A stretch of 64,000 nucleotides of DNA from Algibacter miyuki (lineage in GTDB: Bacteria; Bacteroidota; Bacteroidia; Flavobacteriales; Flavobacteriaceae), in the NCBI RefSeq assembly GCF_030409805.1, contig NZ_JAUFQP010000013.1:1308501-1372500 (forward strand), read 5' to 3'. The position numbers were made by a program, and so were the translations under genes. Under the pieces are notes generated by a model. It was not told the DNA's origin. It searched no databases and saw only the letters and a list, made by a program, of their open reading frames with translations. Positions 18,520 through 29,282 of the stretch are shown in pieces (the stretch's first letter is position 1; each line of letters begins with the position of its first letter).

Positions 18520-18662
18520 AATTGCAGGTTAACCCCGCGTTAGGGATTGAACGGTTTGTTTGAGCTCGCCGACGGTAGGAGGAAGCGAGTAGTGAAAGCC
18601 CGACTTTTTGCGATTCTGCCAAGTGTAGTACCAAACTTGTTTTGGTACTACACTTGGCAGGG
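18520..18662. repeat. REP-like element ending in a perfect 20-bp hairpin
   Basis: The leuA-leuB gap is GC-richer than its surroundings. It contains CCCCGCGTTAGGGATTGAACG, a segment with GCCGACGGTAGGAGGAAGCG, and AAAGCCCGACTTTTTGCG. It ends with arms 18616-18635 and 18641-18660 (CTGCCAAGTGTAGTACCAAA and its exact complement) around a 5-base loop. I recognise GTTAGGGATTGAA...AGCCCGACTTTTTGCG from repeated intergenic elements of flavobacteria. There is no T-run, so the hairpin is not a simple terminator. It may lower leuB expression or protect the upstream mRNA. Confidence 0.6.
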
Positions 18663-18722
18663 ATGAGTAAAAAGAAACGCCAAAAAAAATAAATAGAATT
18701 TAAAGTTTAAAAATTAATAAAG

Positions 18723-19781
18723 ATGAAATTTAATATTGCAGTTTTAGCAGGTGACGGTATTGGACCTGAAGTAATGGAGCAAGCACAAAAAGTTAGTGAA
18801 GCGGTTGCGGAAAAATTTGGACATGAAATAACTTGGAAGCCTGCATTAACAGGTGCTGCCGCTATTGATGCGGTTGGAGAACCTTACCCAGATAGTACGC
18901 ACCAAGTGTGTTTGGCTTCGGATGCTGTTTTATTTGGAGCTATTGGTTTGCCTCGTTTTGATAATGATCCTTCGGCAAAAGTACGTCCTGAAAATGGGTT
19001 ACTTCAAATGCGTAAGCAATTGGGATTATTTGCTAATTTAAGACCAACGTTTACGTTTCCGTCTTTATTAGATAAATCACCTTTAAAACAAGAGCGTATT
19101 GAAGGAACAGATTTAGTGTTTTTACGTGAGTTAACTGGCGGAATCTATTTTGGAGAAAAAGGTAGAAGAGACGGTGGTGAAACGGCTTATGATAACTGTG
19201 TTTATACGCGTGTTGAAGTACAACGTTTGGCTAAAAAAGGTTTTGAATTAGCAATGACACGTTCTAAAAGATTATGTTGTGTTGATAAAGCTAACGTTAT
19301 GGAGACGTCTCGTCTATGGAGAGAAACGGTTCAGGCTATGGAAAAAGATTATCCTGAAGTTGAAGTAAGTTACGAGTTGGTTGATGCAGTTGCTATGCGT
19401 TTGGTACAATGGCCAAATAGCTACGATGTTTTAATTACTGAAAACTTATTTGGTGATATTTTAACAGATGAAGCTTCTGTTATTTCTGGATCTATGGGGT
19501 TAATGCCATCGGCATCTATGGGGTCTGATATTGCTTTATTTGAGCCAATTCACGGGTCTTACCCACAAGCAACTGGATTAAATATTGCGAACCCAATGGC
19601 TATGGTTTTATCGGCTGCCATGATGTTTGAAATTGCTTTTAACTTACCAGAAGAAGGACAAGTAATTAGAGATGCTGTAAATAAAGCTTTAGCTGAAGGT
19701 ATTGTTACTGAAGATTTAGCCGATGGCGGAAAAGCTTACGGGACTAAAGAAGTAGGAGATTGGTTGGCTGCTAACATCTAG
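18723..19781 (+). CDS. leuB: 3-isopropylmalate dehydrogenase LeuB
   Basis: A 352-residue isocitrate/isopropylmalate dehydrogenase family enzyme that oxidises and decarboxylates 3-isopropylmalate with NAD. Motifs: AVLAGDGIGPEVMEQA at the N terminus, LLQMRKQLGLFANLRP, ELTGGIYFGEKG, and the metal-binding LITENLFGDILTDEAS followed by FEPIHGSYPQATG. It is separated from leuA by a 279-base gap with a repeat element, and is followed by a strong terminator that ends the leu operon. Confidence 0.97.
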   Translation: MKFNIAVLAGDGIGPEVMEQAQKVSEAVAEKFGHEITWKPALTGAAAIDAVGEPYPDSTHQVCLASDAVLFGAIGLPRFDNDPSAKVRPENGLLQMRKQLGLFANLRPTFTFPSLLDKSPLKQERIEGTDLVFLRELTGGIYFGEKGRRDGGETAYDNCVYTRVEVQRLAKKGFELAMTRSKRLCCVDKANVMETSRLWRETVQAMEKDYPEVEVSYELVDAVAMRLVQWPNSYDVLITENLFGDILTDEASVISGSMGLMPSASMGSDIALFEPIHGSYPQATGLNIANPMAMVLSAAMMFEIAFNLPEEGQVIRDAVNKALAEGIVTEDLADGGKAYGTKEVGDWLAANI

Positions 19782-19806
19782 GAGCTCCATTTATTTATAT
19801 ATTAAA

Positions 19807-19842
19807 GGCGTGAATTCAGAAATTGAATTCACGCCTTTTTTT
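19807..19842 (+). terminator. leu operon terminator
   Basis: GGCGTGAATTC (19807-19817) and GAATTCACGCC (19825-19835) form a perfect 11-bp stem followed by seven T. Confidence 0.93.
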
Positions 19843-20020
19843 ATGAATTATTTTTAATTTCCGACTAAAATATGAAGTTTTTTTTTACCCTAAAACACAG
19901 ATTAGCCTTGATTTTTAGATGTTAACGATTTAATAATTGATAATTAAACGGATTCTGTACTTTGTATGTCTCTTGTTTTTTCAAGTAAACCAACCTTAAT
20001 TAACAACTAACTTTTAACTT

Positions 20021-20572
20021 ATGCGAAAAATAATTACTCTAGCTATTTTAATGTCTCTTCCGTTATTCTCAAGCGGGCAAGTAAGTATTAAAGGAAATAT
20101 GCTTACAGCATTAGTTGCTGTGCCCAACTTTGGTGTTGAAACCCATTTAGGCACACATACCACATTTCAGTTTGATGCGGCAGCTTCGTTTTGGACCAAA
20201 GATGGTGCTCCTATTAAGTTTATTATGGTTTTTCCGGAGTTTCGCTATTATACACGTGAAAGTGGTTCAGGTTTTTTTGTAGGCGCACATATTGGCGGTG
20301 CAAAATATAAATTACAAAAGCCGCAATATTTCGATACCGATTATTATCAAGATGGGTATAGCGTGTTTTACGGTATGACTTTAGGATATCAGTTTGAACT
20401 GAATGATCGATTTAATTTAGAATTATTTTTGGGTGGTGGTAACCAACAGGGCTATTATAAAGGTTTATCTTTAGAAACCGGTGAACGCGTTGAATCTGCA
20501 GAAAAATTTAATAAAAGTGGCGAGTGGTTGCCATATCGTGGTGGTTTAATGTTGGTTTATAAGTTGAAGTAG
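20021..20572 (+). CDS. DUF3575-like outer-membrane protein
   Basis: 183 residues with a signal peptide (IITLAILMSLPLFSSGQ) and a mature part of alternating amphipathic strands ending in LVYKLK, consistent with a small outer-membrane beta-barrel. The IKGNMLTALVAVPNFGVETHLG opening and PEFRYY segment resemble the DUF3575 family of Bacteroidota. The role is unknown. It is a single gene between terminators. Confidence 0.65.
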   Translation: MRKIITLAILMSLPLFSSGQVSIKGNMLTALVAVPNFGVETHLGTHTTFQFDAAASFWTKDGAPIKFIMVFPEFRYYTRESGSGFFVGAHIGGAKYKLQKPQYFDTDYYQDGYSVFYGMTLGYQFELNDRFNLELFLGGGNQQGYYKGLSLETGERVESAEKFNKSGEWLPYRGGLMLVYKLK

Positions 20573-20593
20573 AAAACAAGTAAATACATGAAA

Positions 20594-20632
20594 AAAAGCG
20601 AGAATTCTAATGATAGAGTTCTCGCTTTTTTG
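20594..20632. terminator. Bidirectional terminator
   Basis: GCGAGAATTCT and AGAGTTCTCGC (one G-T pair) between A and T runs, located between a plus-strand gene and the convergent T9SS gene. Confidence 0.85.
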
Positions 20633-20653
20633 TGAGTAATGTTTTAATTTAAA

Positions 20654-21730
20654 CTATTTTTTTATAATTAACTTTTCTGAATAGTTGTCCGATTTAATAA
20701 AATATAATCCAGTGCTTAAATGGCTAACGTCTATTGTTTTTTCTTCGTAAGGTTGTACATTGACTGTTTTTATTGTTTTGCCTACAGTACTAATTAGCTT
20801 AAAATTCCCCCCTAAGTTAGATTTTATGGTAACCTGTTTATTCGTTGGGTTGGGATAAATAGAAAACTTAGAGATATCTATTGTAGAAGTTCCTAACGTA
20901 GCATCAACTAATATGGCCGATGTATCGGGAGTATAATTTATAGTTAAGTCAACATCAATATTTAATTCATCTTTTAATGTTCCTCCATTGGCATTTAATG
21001 TACCAATAGTTATTCCATCTGAATCAATTTCATTAGTCTGAATAGTATATTTAAATATTAAATTTTTAGAACCACTACCACTTTGGTAAGTTGCCTGACG
21101 TGTTGTAGCTCCAATAGTAATTGCTAATTCTGGTGTGCCAGATGTAGTATTAACGATAATATTTTCATCAAAATTAAGTATGAAATCAAGATCTTGATTA
21201 GCGGTGTAAGTGCCATCAACAGGCGCAGTAATGGTTGGGGAATATGCTTCGAAATTAAAATTAAGATTAGTGTTTCCTCCACCAAGAGAAGATTGTTGGT
21301 TTTCATTGAAAAACAAGATATAGTACACACTATTCTTAGCTATATTAATTAAGGTTAATGTATCTCTAAAGCCACAAAAGTTGCCTGATTGACCACTTAC
21401 ATAAGTTAATTGAGATGTATTTGTTGGGTTGGGAACATCTGGTGTGTATGCTATAATAGAACCGGCCAAATCAGTGTAATTGTCCATAGTAACAGTTAAA
21501 TCTCCTTGGGCAGGAACTTGAACTCGATAAAATAAGACATTACAGCATGGTATACTAGAACAGCTTCCGTTCATTCCGGTTGCCAATGTACCTGCATTAC
21601 TATTTTGATCGTATTCAATATGTGGAAATGCACTTATGGTCGTGGCTGATGCAACATTAATGTTGGTTTGAGAAAAGGATGTATTACCAACAAAAAATAG
21701 AGTGATAATAATAAGAGTAATTTTTTTCAT
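20654..21730 (-). CDS. T9SS-exported protein with one repeat domain
   Basis: 358 residues. A signal peptide (ITLIIITLFFVGNTSFSQ) is followed by a Cys-containing N-terminal domain (SCSSIPCCNVLFY). A beta-sandwich-like unit lies at about 170-275 ([18 protein letters not shown], with ATYQSGSG and SDGITIGTLNANGGTL). The end is a type A sorting domain (KFSIYPNPTNKQVTIKS to LIIKK). It should be exported through the type IX system. The middle unit is homologous to two units in the 1150-residue protein at 25830-29282, suggesting related surface functions. No enzymatic motif was seen. Confidence 0.8.
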   Translation of the reverse strand: MKKITLIIITLFFVGNTSFSQTNINVASATTISAFPHIEYDQNSNAGTLATGMNGSCSSIPCCNVLFYRVQVPAQGDLTVTMDNYTDLAGSIIAYTPDVPNPTNTSQLTYVSGQSGNFCGFRDTLTLINIAKNSVYYILFFNENQQSSLGGGNTNLNFNFEAYSPTITAPVDGTYTANQDLDFILNFDENIIVNTTSGTPELAITIGATTRQATYQSGSGSKNLIFKYTIQTNEIDSDGITIGTLNANGGTLKDELNIDVDLTINYTPDTSAILVDATLGTSTIDISKFSIYPNPTNKQVTIKSNLGGNFKLISTVGKTIKTVNVQPYEEKTIDVSHLSTGLYFIKSDNYSEKLIIKK

Positions 21731-22024
21731 AAATAATTTGGGGTTAGGTTAATATTCTAGAACAAATTTATATTTAAATTAAAGGAAATAAAAATAATTG
21801 CACATATATTCTTACTTAATTATCGTTTAAACTTGATTTTATTACTTTTTAATCGCTATTCATAAAATGAGGACTTAATCAGGACAATTTTTCATAAAGT
21901 AATATCTTTAGTTTTTATGAAGTACACCATACCAAATGGTTTTTAAGCTTAGATGTGATTTAAGAGGTCTTTTTAGAGTATAAAATATTAAATTTGCTTC
22001 ATTACCAAACCTCAAATCCAAAAA

Positions 22025-23071
22025 ATGAGCGAGAATATTGATGATTTATTGAAAGAAAACGCCTTATTAAAAGCGAAGCTTGAAAAATTGAACAAAAAAT
22101 CAAGTTCTAAAAGTCGTAAAGGTTTATTCAAATTCATAGGTACGCTTATAGCTGGTAAAAATTTAAAGGAGAGTATTTACCATTCTATTAATGAGTTTAA
22201 CGAGCAGCGTAAAATATCTTTAGATACCACATCAAACCTTATTGCGAGTTTAATAAAACGGATGACGCGTATTGGTGTAGTGGGGTTGCTCATTGCTATT
22301 TTGCCTACAACGCTCATGTTTTATCAAAATAATTTATTAAAAATTCAAAATAGTAAAATTGAAACCCAAACCCATTTAGCCGAAGCTTCTCGACGTTCTA
22401 CGCAAATGTTTATTATGGGAGAAGTGCTAAGCGATGTTAATAATGAATTAAAAAATAACGGCACAGCCAGATTATCGAACACGCTTGCCGGTCGTATCAT
22501 TGGGTTAAGTCGCGCCATGAAACCGTATCGATACATGGTTGACGATAAACTTATTGAAGAACCTATTAGTCCAGAGCGTGGACAACTTCTTATTTCTTTG
22601 TGTAAAAGTAAAATAGCTCCATCGTTTTTTGTAGATGAAATTTTACAGGAAAGTGATTTTACAAAATCAGAATTAATGCATTCCAAACTACGAGGTGCTG
22701 TTTTAAGAGATATTAATTTGAGCGATGCGAATCTCTCGGGATCCGATTTAATGAATGTTGATTTACAAAATGCCAGTTTGAAAAACACCAACTTAACACG
22801 TGTTGATATGGACGATGTTAATTTAATTAATGCCGATTTAGAAGCGGCGGATTTAACAGGAGCCTTTTTAATTAGAGCCCAGTTAAAAGGCGCCAATTTG
22901 AACGGAGCGATACTAGATAGCGTAAAAGTAGATCGTGGTGATTGGTTGGTCTATATTAAGGATAAACTTAAACTTAGAGGCGCTGCTGAATTGTATGAAA
23001 CGTATAAAATGGATAGCGTGTATTACTACGAAACATCAAAACTTAAACAACCAATGATTTTAAGACGATAG
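22025..23071 (+). CDS. Membrane-anchored pentapeptide-repeat protein
   Basis: 348 residues. An N-terminal coiled coil (DDLLKENALLKAKLEKLNKK) and a basic stretch precede one transmembrane helix near residues 78-98 (IGVVGLLIAILPTTLMFY). From about residue 215 there is an array of A(D/N)LxX pentapeptides (DANLSGSDLMNVDLQNASL, NADLEAADLTGA) that should fold as a right-handed quadrilateral beta-helix. There is no enzyme motif. Such proteins often act as scaffolds or binding modules. Upstream TAAATTTG (21989-21996) is a candidate -7 element. Confidence 0.75.
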   Translation: MSENIDDLLKENALLKAKLEKLNKKSSSKSRKGLFKFIGTLIAGKNLKESIYHSINEFNEQRKISLDTTSNLIASLIKRMTRIGVVGLLIAILPTTLMFYQNNLLKIQNSKIETQTHLAEASRRSTQMFIMGEVLSDVNNELKNNGTARLSNTLAGRIIGLSRAMKPYRYMVDDKLIEEPISPERGQLLISLCKSKIAPSFFVDEILQESDFTKSELMHSKLRGAVLRDINLSDANLSGSDLMNVDLQNASLKNTNLTRVDMDDVNLINADLEAADLTGAFLIRAQLKGANLNGAILDSVKVDRGDWLVYIKDKLKLRGAAELYETYKMDSVYYYETSKLKQPMILRR

Positions 23072-23315
23072 TCTGTTTTTATTTTTTATTCTGAAGAATT
23101 CATAGTTTTTGAAACCTTTATAACATGTTTTGAGTTGAAAAAAAGGGATTTATATTCAACCTAAAAAAGATGAAAATTTCATAATTGAAAGTGTTATGAT
23201 AGTTTTTATGAAATAATACTAATTATCTAAGAAAAAACGACTTTAAATTTTCAATAATAAGTAGATAAAAGTTTTAATTCTTTTATTTTAGAGAATTATT
23301 ATATAATCTAACTTC

Positions 23316-25748
23316 ATGAAAAAAATATTCGTTTTCTCCCTATCCTTATTAATATGCTTAGCGTCAACTTCTATCGAGGCACAATCTAAACGTAAAAAAA
23401 ATAAAAAAGCAAAAACCGAAGCGGCGAAACCTCCTGAAGAAAAAAAGGAAGGTAAAATAAAGCCATATAACAAAGTCATTACGAAAGCAGCTATTTCTGA
23501 TGAAGGTTTGTTTAAAACACATCAAGTTGGCGATGCCTATTTTTTCGAAATTCCCATGGATTATTTAGGGATAGATATGCTTTTGGTGAGTCGTCTTGCC
23601 AAACTACCAGCCGATTTGGGAGGTGGTTATATTAATGCTGGAACTAAAACCGGTACACGTTTGATAACTTGGGAGCGTTTTCAGGATAAGATTTTAATAA
23701 AAGAAAAATCATACAACGCTGTAGCGGAAGATAATCTACCCATCAACATTTCGGTTAAACAAAACAATTATGAGCCTACATTACACGCTTTTGATATTAG
23801 TGCGTTTAATGCCGATTCCACAGCTGTGGTAATTGATGTTACTAAATTTTATGCTACCGATGTTAAGGCTATTTCAGGATTATCATCGAAATTACGAAGC
23901 ACTTATAAAGTGAAAAATTTAGACGCTTCTCGTAGTTTTATAAATTCGGTTAAAAGTTTCCCTAAAAATATTGAAGTGGTTCAAGACATGACTTACAACG
24001 CAGCCGAACCACCTGCTTTTAAAAGCGCAGAATCTATAAGTATCCAAATGAATCAATCGATGATTTTATTGCCGGAAAACCCTATGCAACGTCGTTTTGC
24101 AGACGAAAGAGTAGGCTGGTTTACTTTTGACCAAATTGATTATGGAAGTGAAGCTTTAAAATCTAAAACCAATACATATATTCGTAAATGGCGTATGGAA
24201 CCAAAAGATCCTGAGGCTTATGCGCGCGGCGAATTGGTAGAACCTATAAAACCTATTGTTTATTATTTAGATCCGGCAACGCCTGAAAAATTAAGAAAAT
24301 ACATAAAAGAAGGTGTTGAGCTTTGGCAAAAACCTTTTGAAAAAGCAGGATTTAAAAATGCTATTATTGCGAAATACCCACCGACCAAGGAAGAAGATCC
24401 TGATTTTAGTCCAGAGGACATTCGGTATTCTGTAATCCGATATGTTGCAAGTACAACAAGAAATGCTTCAGGGCCAAGTGTATCCGATCCACGAACAGGA
24501 GAAATTATAGAAAGTGATATTATCTGGTATCATAACCATTTACGCTCGTATAGAAATCGTTATTTAATTGAAACAGGAGCAGCCAACCCCGCAGCTAGAA
24601 CGTTGGATACTTCAGAGGAAGATGCAGGAGAAATGATGAAAATGGTTATTGCTCATGAAGTAGGGCATACCCTGGGTTTACCACACAATATGATTGCCAG
24701 TTATTCTTACCCTGTAGAAAGTTATAGAAATGGTGCCTTTACGCAAGAAAATGGTATCGCTGCGACTATAATGGATTATGCTCGTTATAATTATATAGCT
24801 CAACCAGGTGATGAGAATATACGCTTTATTCGAAAGTTAGGGCCATATGATAATTATGCTATTAACTGGGGATATCGTGTGATTCCAAATGCGGATACAC
24901 CAGAAAAAGAACGCATTACTTTAGATGGTTGGATTGTTGAAAAAGCAGGCGATCCGCGTTATGCTTTCGGAAAACAAAGTAGCCGTTTCGATCCAAGAGC
25001 GCAAACAGAAGACATTGGTAACGATGCCATAAAAGCCAGTGATTATGCCCTTAAAAATTTAAAATATGTGATGGCGCATTTGCCACAATGGACAAGCGAT
25101 GTGACTAATAATTACGAAGATCTAGAAGAATTATATGGTGAGTTGTTAGGAGCTTGGAGACGTTATGTTGGACATGTAGCTACTAATGTTGGTGGTGTTT
25201 ATGAGAACTTCATAAAGCCAAATCAAGCCGGAACCCCATACCAAGCGGTTCCTAAAAGCATACAGAAGGCATCGATACAATGGCTGCATAAAAATGCTTT
25301 TAACACGCCAAATTGGTTAGTAGAAAAAGAACTTTTAACCGATATTGATTATGAAGGATATATTACGAGATTGGGCGCATATCAAAAACGTTTTTTAGAT
25401 GGCATTTTAAGTCCTGAAACATTAAACCGAATAATAGATCATGAAACTATAAATAGTCAAAATTATAGTGCGTTAGCATTATTGCAAGATGTAAGATACG
25501 GTATTTGGATGGAAGCTAAAACAACAAAAAAGGTTGATGTGTATCGTCGTAATTTACAACGTGCTTATATAGATCGTATGGGGTTTTTAATTACTGAAAA
25601 CTCCGATGTTAGGGCTTTGGTTCGGGGTGAATTAAAAATTTTGAAAGGTGTGCTTACTAATGCCTCTAACCGTGCAACAGATACTATTTCTAAATATCAT
25701 TATAAAGACTGTATCGAAGAAATTAATAAGATTTTAGATCCGAAATAA
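23316..25748 (+). CDS. Zinc-dependent metalloprotease (DUF5117/DUF4953 type)
   Basis: 810 residues with a signal peptide (IFVFSLSLLICLASTSIEA) and a Lys-rich linker. The catalytic site is HEVGHTLGLPHN at residues 447-458, an HExxHxxGxxH zinc motif with ligands H447, H451 and H457. VGWFTFDQIDYG and the EGVELWQKPFEKAGFKNAI segment are typical of the large Bacteroidota metalloprotease family with DUF5117 and DUF4953 domains. It probably works in the periplasm or on the surface, as there is no T9SS tail. It is flanked by T9SS cargo genes but has its own terminator. Confidence 0.87.
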   Translation: MKKIFVFSLSLLICLASTSIEAQSKRKKNKKAKTEAAKPPEEKKEGKIKPYNKVITKAAISDEGLFKTHQVGDAYFFEIPMDYLGIDMLLVSRLAKLPADLGGGYINAGTKTGTRLITWERFQDKILIKEKSYNAVAEDNLPINISVKQNNYEPTLHAFDISAFNADSTAVVIDVTKFYATDVKAISGLSSKLRSTYKVKNLDASRSFINSVKSFPKNIEVVQDMTYNAAEPPAFKSAESISIQMNQSMILLPENPMQRRFADERVGWFTFDQIDYGSEALKSKTNTYIRKWRMEPKDPEAYARGELVEPIKPIVYYLDPATPEKLRKYIKEGVELWQKPFEKAGFKNAIIAKYPPTKEEDPDFSPEDIRYSVIRYVASTTRNASGPSVSDPRTGEIIESDIIWYHNHLRSYRNRYLIETGAANPAARTLDTSEEDAGEMMKMVIAHEVGHTLGLPHNMIASYSYPVESYRNGAFTQENGIAATIMDYARYNYIAQPGDENIRFIRKLGPYDNYAINWGYRVIPNADTPEKERITLDGWIVEKAGDPRYAFGKQSSRFDPRAQTEDIGNDAIKASDYALKNLKYVMAHLPQWTSDVTNNYEDLEELYGELLGAWRRYVGHVATNVGGVYENFIKPNQAGTPYQAVPKSIQKASIQWLHKNAFNTPNWLVEKELLTDIDYEGYITRLGAYQKRFLDGILSPETLNRIIDHETINSQNYSALALLQDVRYGIWMEAKTTKKVDVYRRNLQRAYIDRMGFLITENSDVRALVRGELKILKGVLTNASNRATDTISKYHYKDCIEEINKILDPK

Positions 25749-25766
25749 GTATTATATATTAAAAAA

Positions 25767-25805
25767 GAAAAGCGTGAATTCTAATATAGAATTCACGCTT
25801 TTTTT
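25767..25805. terminator. Terminator between the metalloprotease and convergent T9SS gene
   Basis: AGCGTGAATTC (25771-25781) with GAATTCACGCT (25789-25799), A-rich before and T-rich after. The stem closely resembles the leu terminator (GCGTGAATTC core). Confidence 0.9.
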
Positions 25806-25829
25806 ATGCTTGTTTAAAATGGATTTATA

Positions 25830-28800
25830 TTACTTTTTTATCATTAGTTTTTTAGAAGTTCCGTTTGCACCTTGGACAAAGTACATGCCTTCAGTTAAAT
25901 CTCCAACATACACCGTGGCTTCAATGGTAGACACTGCATTAAAAGTTTTTACAGTTTGTCCTAATTGATTAATAATTTGAAAACGTCCACCTATACTAGA
26001 TGTGATTTGTACTTCACTAGAACTAGGGTTTGGATATATTAAGAATTTAGATGTGTCAATAATATTCTTAATAGCTAATGTATAACCTCCAATATCTGCC
26101 ATGGAAGTTTCACTTGAATTGGCGTTATATATGAAAGTATCACCACTATTATTATGACTTTGGTTTGAAGCAGAGAAAGTTATAATGTTTGTGCTTGGGC
26201 CGCTTGGAGCTGGAGCAGCTTTTACAAAGAAAGCTTGTCCAGGTGCTATTTGAATTGGATTAGAAGCTCCATATGCCTCAAATTCACTACCATTCCATAT
26301 CCATAGTGTTTCTTCTGCAAGTTCTAATGTGTTTTCAGAAAGAAACGTTGCAGAATTAATATAGGATGTAAAAGGGTTTGACAGTAAACAGTAATCATTT
26401 CTAGTGCCGTTGAAAATGGGTACAGTTACATCACCCGTATTTACAGATCCCGTAAAAGAAACGTCATTAGGTCCGTCTATTTTCATCGAGAATCCTTGTC
26501 CTGCAGGAAGTGTGCCTGTAGCTGTATTTGTTTTATAGATCCAAGGGCTTACGTTATTAGCACTGTTGTTATTGTAATCAGCAAAACCTATATCGCTTCC
26601 TGATAAAGGAGCAAAAGCATAGGTTGGATCTGCAATTAAATCTTGGATTGTTTCATTAGAAACAGGAGAACCCATTAAATGCCACCCCGTTGTTGGTATA
26701 CTTCTTTTATACGTTACAGTACCTGTTACAGTAGATTCTGGAATAAAACTAGCTCCAGATTCGATGGTCATGGAATTAAACTCGACAGCAGAACTTGCTG
26801 TTGGGTAATTTATTATGCTACTTGGTATCGTAATATCTGCATTTGATGCAGGAACACCATATGGGATCCAGTTTAATGTGACATCCCAGTTACTATTAAA
26901 AGCGCCTGTCCAAATAGCGGTGGGATTTCCAACTAAAACACCTGTTGTAGATCCTATACTGTTAAGTGTTAAAATAGCATCATTATTAGCACTATCTTTT
27001 ATGGTAGCTGTATTGGTAATTATAGCACCAATAGTAATACCGTCTGTATCTGATTCATTAGCTTGAACTGTATATCTAAAATACATATTGTTTGAAGCAC
27101 TTGACCCACTAAGATATTGAGCTTGACGAACTGTTGAACCAATAGTAATGGCTAATTGTGGCGTGGCACCAGCAACAATAATATCACTATCAAAGTTAAC
27201 CGTAAAATCTAAGGTTTCACCAGAAGCATAAGTTCCATTTACAGGTACAGAAACACTGGTTATCGTTGGTGAATTAGTGTCAATAGTGAGCTCAAAACTT
27301 GTTGTGTCAGAAGCTGTATTGCCAGCTAAGTCTGTAACAGTCGCAACCACTTCAAAACTTACTCCATTCATAATAGTACCTAATGTACCAGATGCGGGTA
27401 TATCAGATCCTAGATTTAGACTCCAATTACCACTAGCATCAGGAATAACATTGTAGGTTGCTCCATTAATAGTGACTGTCATTGTTTCTCCTGCAGGTAA
27501 CGCAGTGCCTAATGAGTTTGTTCCTGTAATTGTTGGCGTTATATCATTTGTAGATTGTGCAACCACGGTTGGAGCTGTAGGGGCTGTAGTATCTATAGTG
27601 AGCTCAAAACTTGTTGTGTCAGAAGCTGTATTGCCAGCTAAGTCTGTAACAGTCGCAACCACTTCAAAACTTACACCATTCATAATAGTACCTAATGTAC
27701 CAGATGCAGGTATATCAGATCCTAGATCTAGACTCCAATTACCACTAGCATCAGGAATAACATTGTATGTTGCTCCATTAATAGTGACTGTCATTGTTTC
27801 TCCTGCAGGTAACGCAGTGCCTAATGAGTTTGTTCCTGTAATTGTTGGCGTAATATCATTTGTAGATTGTGTAACAACGGTTGGAGAAGCAGGAGCAACA
27901 GCATCTACAAAAACATCCATGGTATCGCCCACATTATATAAAGTAAGGTTGGCATCAGTATTTGAGCTATTTCTTAAAGTTCCTCCGCCATCAACTAAAG
28001 TACCAATACTTATTCCGTCAGTATCTAAATCACCTGCTAGAATAGTATATCTAAATACTAGTGCATTTAATCCTGATCCGCTTTGGTATGTTGCTTGTTT
28101 GGCTGTACTACCAATTGTAATATTTAATAGCGGAATACCTCCAGTAGTATTAACGATAATGTTTTCATTAAAAAAAACAGTGAAGTCGAGGTTGTTTCCA
28201 ACAGAATAGGTGTCGTTAGAAGGAGCAATAACAATTGCAACATCTGGAGCAGACAAAATACTCACTACTCTTGCACTACTATTAATACCGCCATTTGAAT
28301 CGGTTGCTGTAATGGTTATTGTTCTGTTTGATGTTCCAGGACTTGTTGAAGTATTTCTATAGTTTAACGATTGAAGAACTTCTTGAACCCTAGCATTGGT
28401 AGCATTAGAGTTAAATGTTATAGTCAGTATTGTATTATTGAAAACAGTTCCTCCAGTTGCGCTTATATTACCAATAACAGATCCGTTAGAAAGAATATTA
28501 GAACCACTAGTTGTTATTGTTATCCCGTCAGCATCTGTGTCAGAAATACTTATTTCATCAGCGGCCTCACTATTCGCAGTAATTTGAGCTGATAATTTAC
28601 CGCCATCCCAATCTGGATCACCATCGGCATCACTTATAGTTGCAGTAGCATCTATTTGAGTTGCTGTATCTCCCTCAGTATATGCTAAAATTGAACTATC
28701 TATAGATATTGCAGGAGCTACGTTTGGAACTCCAAGTGTGACACTGTCTAGTATAAATTGTTCGTTAATGGTGTAATTAGAGGTAATTAAAATTTGGGTT

Positions 28801-29282
28801 ATGGAAGTCCAGTTTAAGTTAATATCGGCTACATTCCCGATGAAAGTAGACGTTTTTGTAACTACTGAATTTGTTCCGCCAACTGGGGTGAAAGTCCAAG
28901 TTCTTGCCTCTGCATTAGCTAAACTACCCATTTTTAGGCTAGCAATACTTACTGCTGAATCAAAACTAATAGTCATAACTCCGGTTTCTGCAGAAGTAGA
29001 TTGATATACTGCACCAGCTGTAATTCCTAGAGCCCCTCCTGCACCAAAAGTATCAAGGTATATAGTTTGATCTGGATTGATTGAACTTGAATTTTCTATT
29101 CTAACAGTCATGGTTATACCAGATAAGGATTCACTTACTGTTTTTGGATTTACCCCTAATGTATTATTAATGGTACTAGCATCAGAAATATTAAAGGTTT
29201 GTGCAAAGATATTTTCGCAGCCCATTAATAATGCCATATAAATAAATGGAATTATTAAAAATTTTTTGTAGTAATTTTTCAT
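25830..29282 (-). CDS. Large multidomain T9SS-exported surface protein
   Basis: 1150 residues. Signal peptide 1-28 is followed by a lectin-like N-terminal region. A cadherin/calcium-rich module at about 190-345 contains [13 protein letters not shown] and [13 protein letters not shown]. Then comes a unit with [16 protein letters not shown], two nearly identical 104-residue Ig-like modules (about 459-666, [19 protein letters not shown]), and another [11 protein letters not shown] unit. A C-terminal part begins [15 protein letters not shown] and ends in a type A sorting domain ([17 protein letters not shown] to LMIKK). It should be exported by T9SS and act as an adhesin or matrix protein. No catalytic motif was seen. 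Confidence 0.82.
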   Translation of the reverse strand: MKNYYKKFLIIPFIYMALLMGCENIFAQTFNISDASTINNTLGVNPKTVSESLSGITMTVRIENSSSINPDQTIYLDTFGAGGALGITAGAVYQSTSAETGVMTISFDSAVSIASLKMGSLANAEARTWTFTPVGGTNSVVTKTSTFIGNVADINLNWTSITQILITSNYTINEQFILDSVTLGVPNVAPAISIDSSILAYTEGDTATQIDATATISDADGDPDWDGGKLSAQITANSEAADEISISDTDADGITITTSGSNILSNGSVIGNISATGGTVFNNTILTITFNSNATNARVQEVLQSLNYRNTSTSPGTSNRTITITATDSNGGINSSARVVSILSAPDVAIVIAPSNDTYSVGNNLDFTVFFNENIIVNTTGGIPLLNITIGSTAKQATYQSGSGLNALVFRYTILAGDLDTDGISIGTLVDGGGTLRNSSNTDANLTLYNVGDTMDVFVDAVAPASPTVVTQSTNDITPTITGTNSLGTALPAGETMTVTINGATYNVIPDASGNWSLDLGSDIPASGTLGTIMNGVSFEVVATVTDLAGNTASDTTSFELTIDTTAPTAPTVVAQSTNDITPTITGTNSLGTALPAGETMTVTINGATYNVIPDASGNWSLNLGSDIPASGTLGTIMNGVSFEVVATVTDLAGNTASDTTSFELTIDTNSPTITSVSVPVNGTYASGETLDFTVNFDSDIIVAGATPQLAITIGSTVRQAQYLSGSSASNNMYFRYTVQANESDTDGITIGAIITNTATIKDSANNDAILTLNSIGSTTGVLVGNPTAIWTGAFNSNWDVTLNWIPYGVPASNADITIPSSIINYPTASSAVEFNSMTIESGASFIPESTVTGTVTYKRSIPTTGWHLMGSPVSNETIQDLIADPTYAFAPLSGSDIGFADYNNNSANNVSPWIYKTNTATGTLPAGQGFSMKIDGPNDVSFTGSVNTGDVTVPIFNGTRNDYCLLSNPFTSYINSATFLSENTLELAEETLWIWNGSEFEAYGASNPIQIAPGQAFFVKAAPAPSGPSTNIITFSASNQSHNNSGDTFIYNANSSETSMADIGGYTLAIKNIIDTSKFLIYPNPSSSEVQITSSIGGRFQIINQLGQTVKTFNAVSTIEATVYVGDLTEGMYFVQGANGTSKKLMIKK
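27286..27909 (-). repeat. 312-bp tandem duplication inside the T9SS surface-protein gene
   Basis: Two adjacent copies (about 27286-27597 and 27598-27909), offset by exactly 312 bases (104 codons), differ at roughly eight positions by eye. Being in frame and so similar at the DNA level, they are a recent duplication of one Ig-like module. Confidence 0.9.

Noticed and set aside
27472..28209. 245-codon plus-strand ORF with repeated sequence.
   Set aside because: It is the antisense shadow of the duplicated T9SS gene and shows no independent features.
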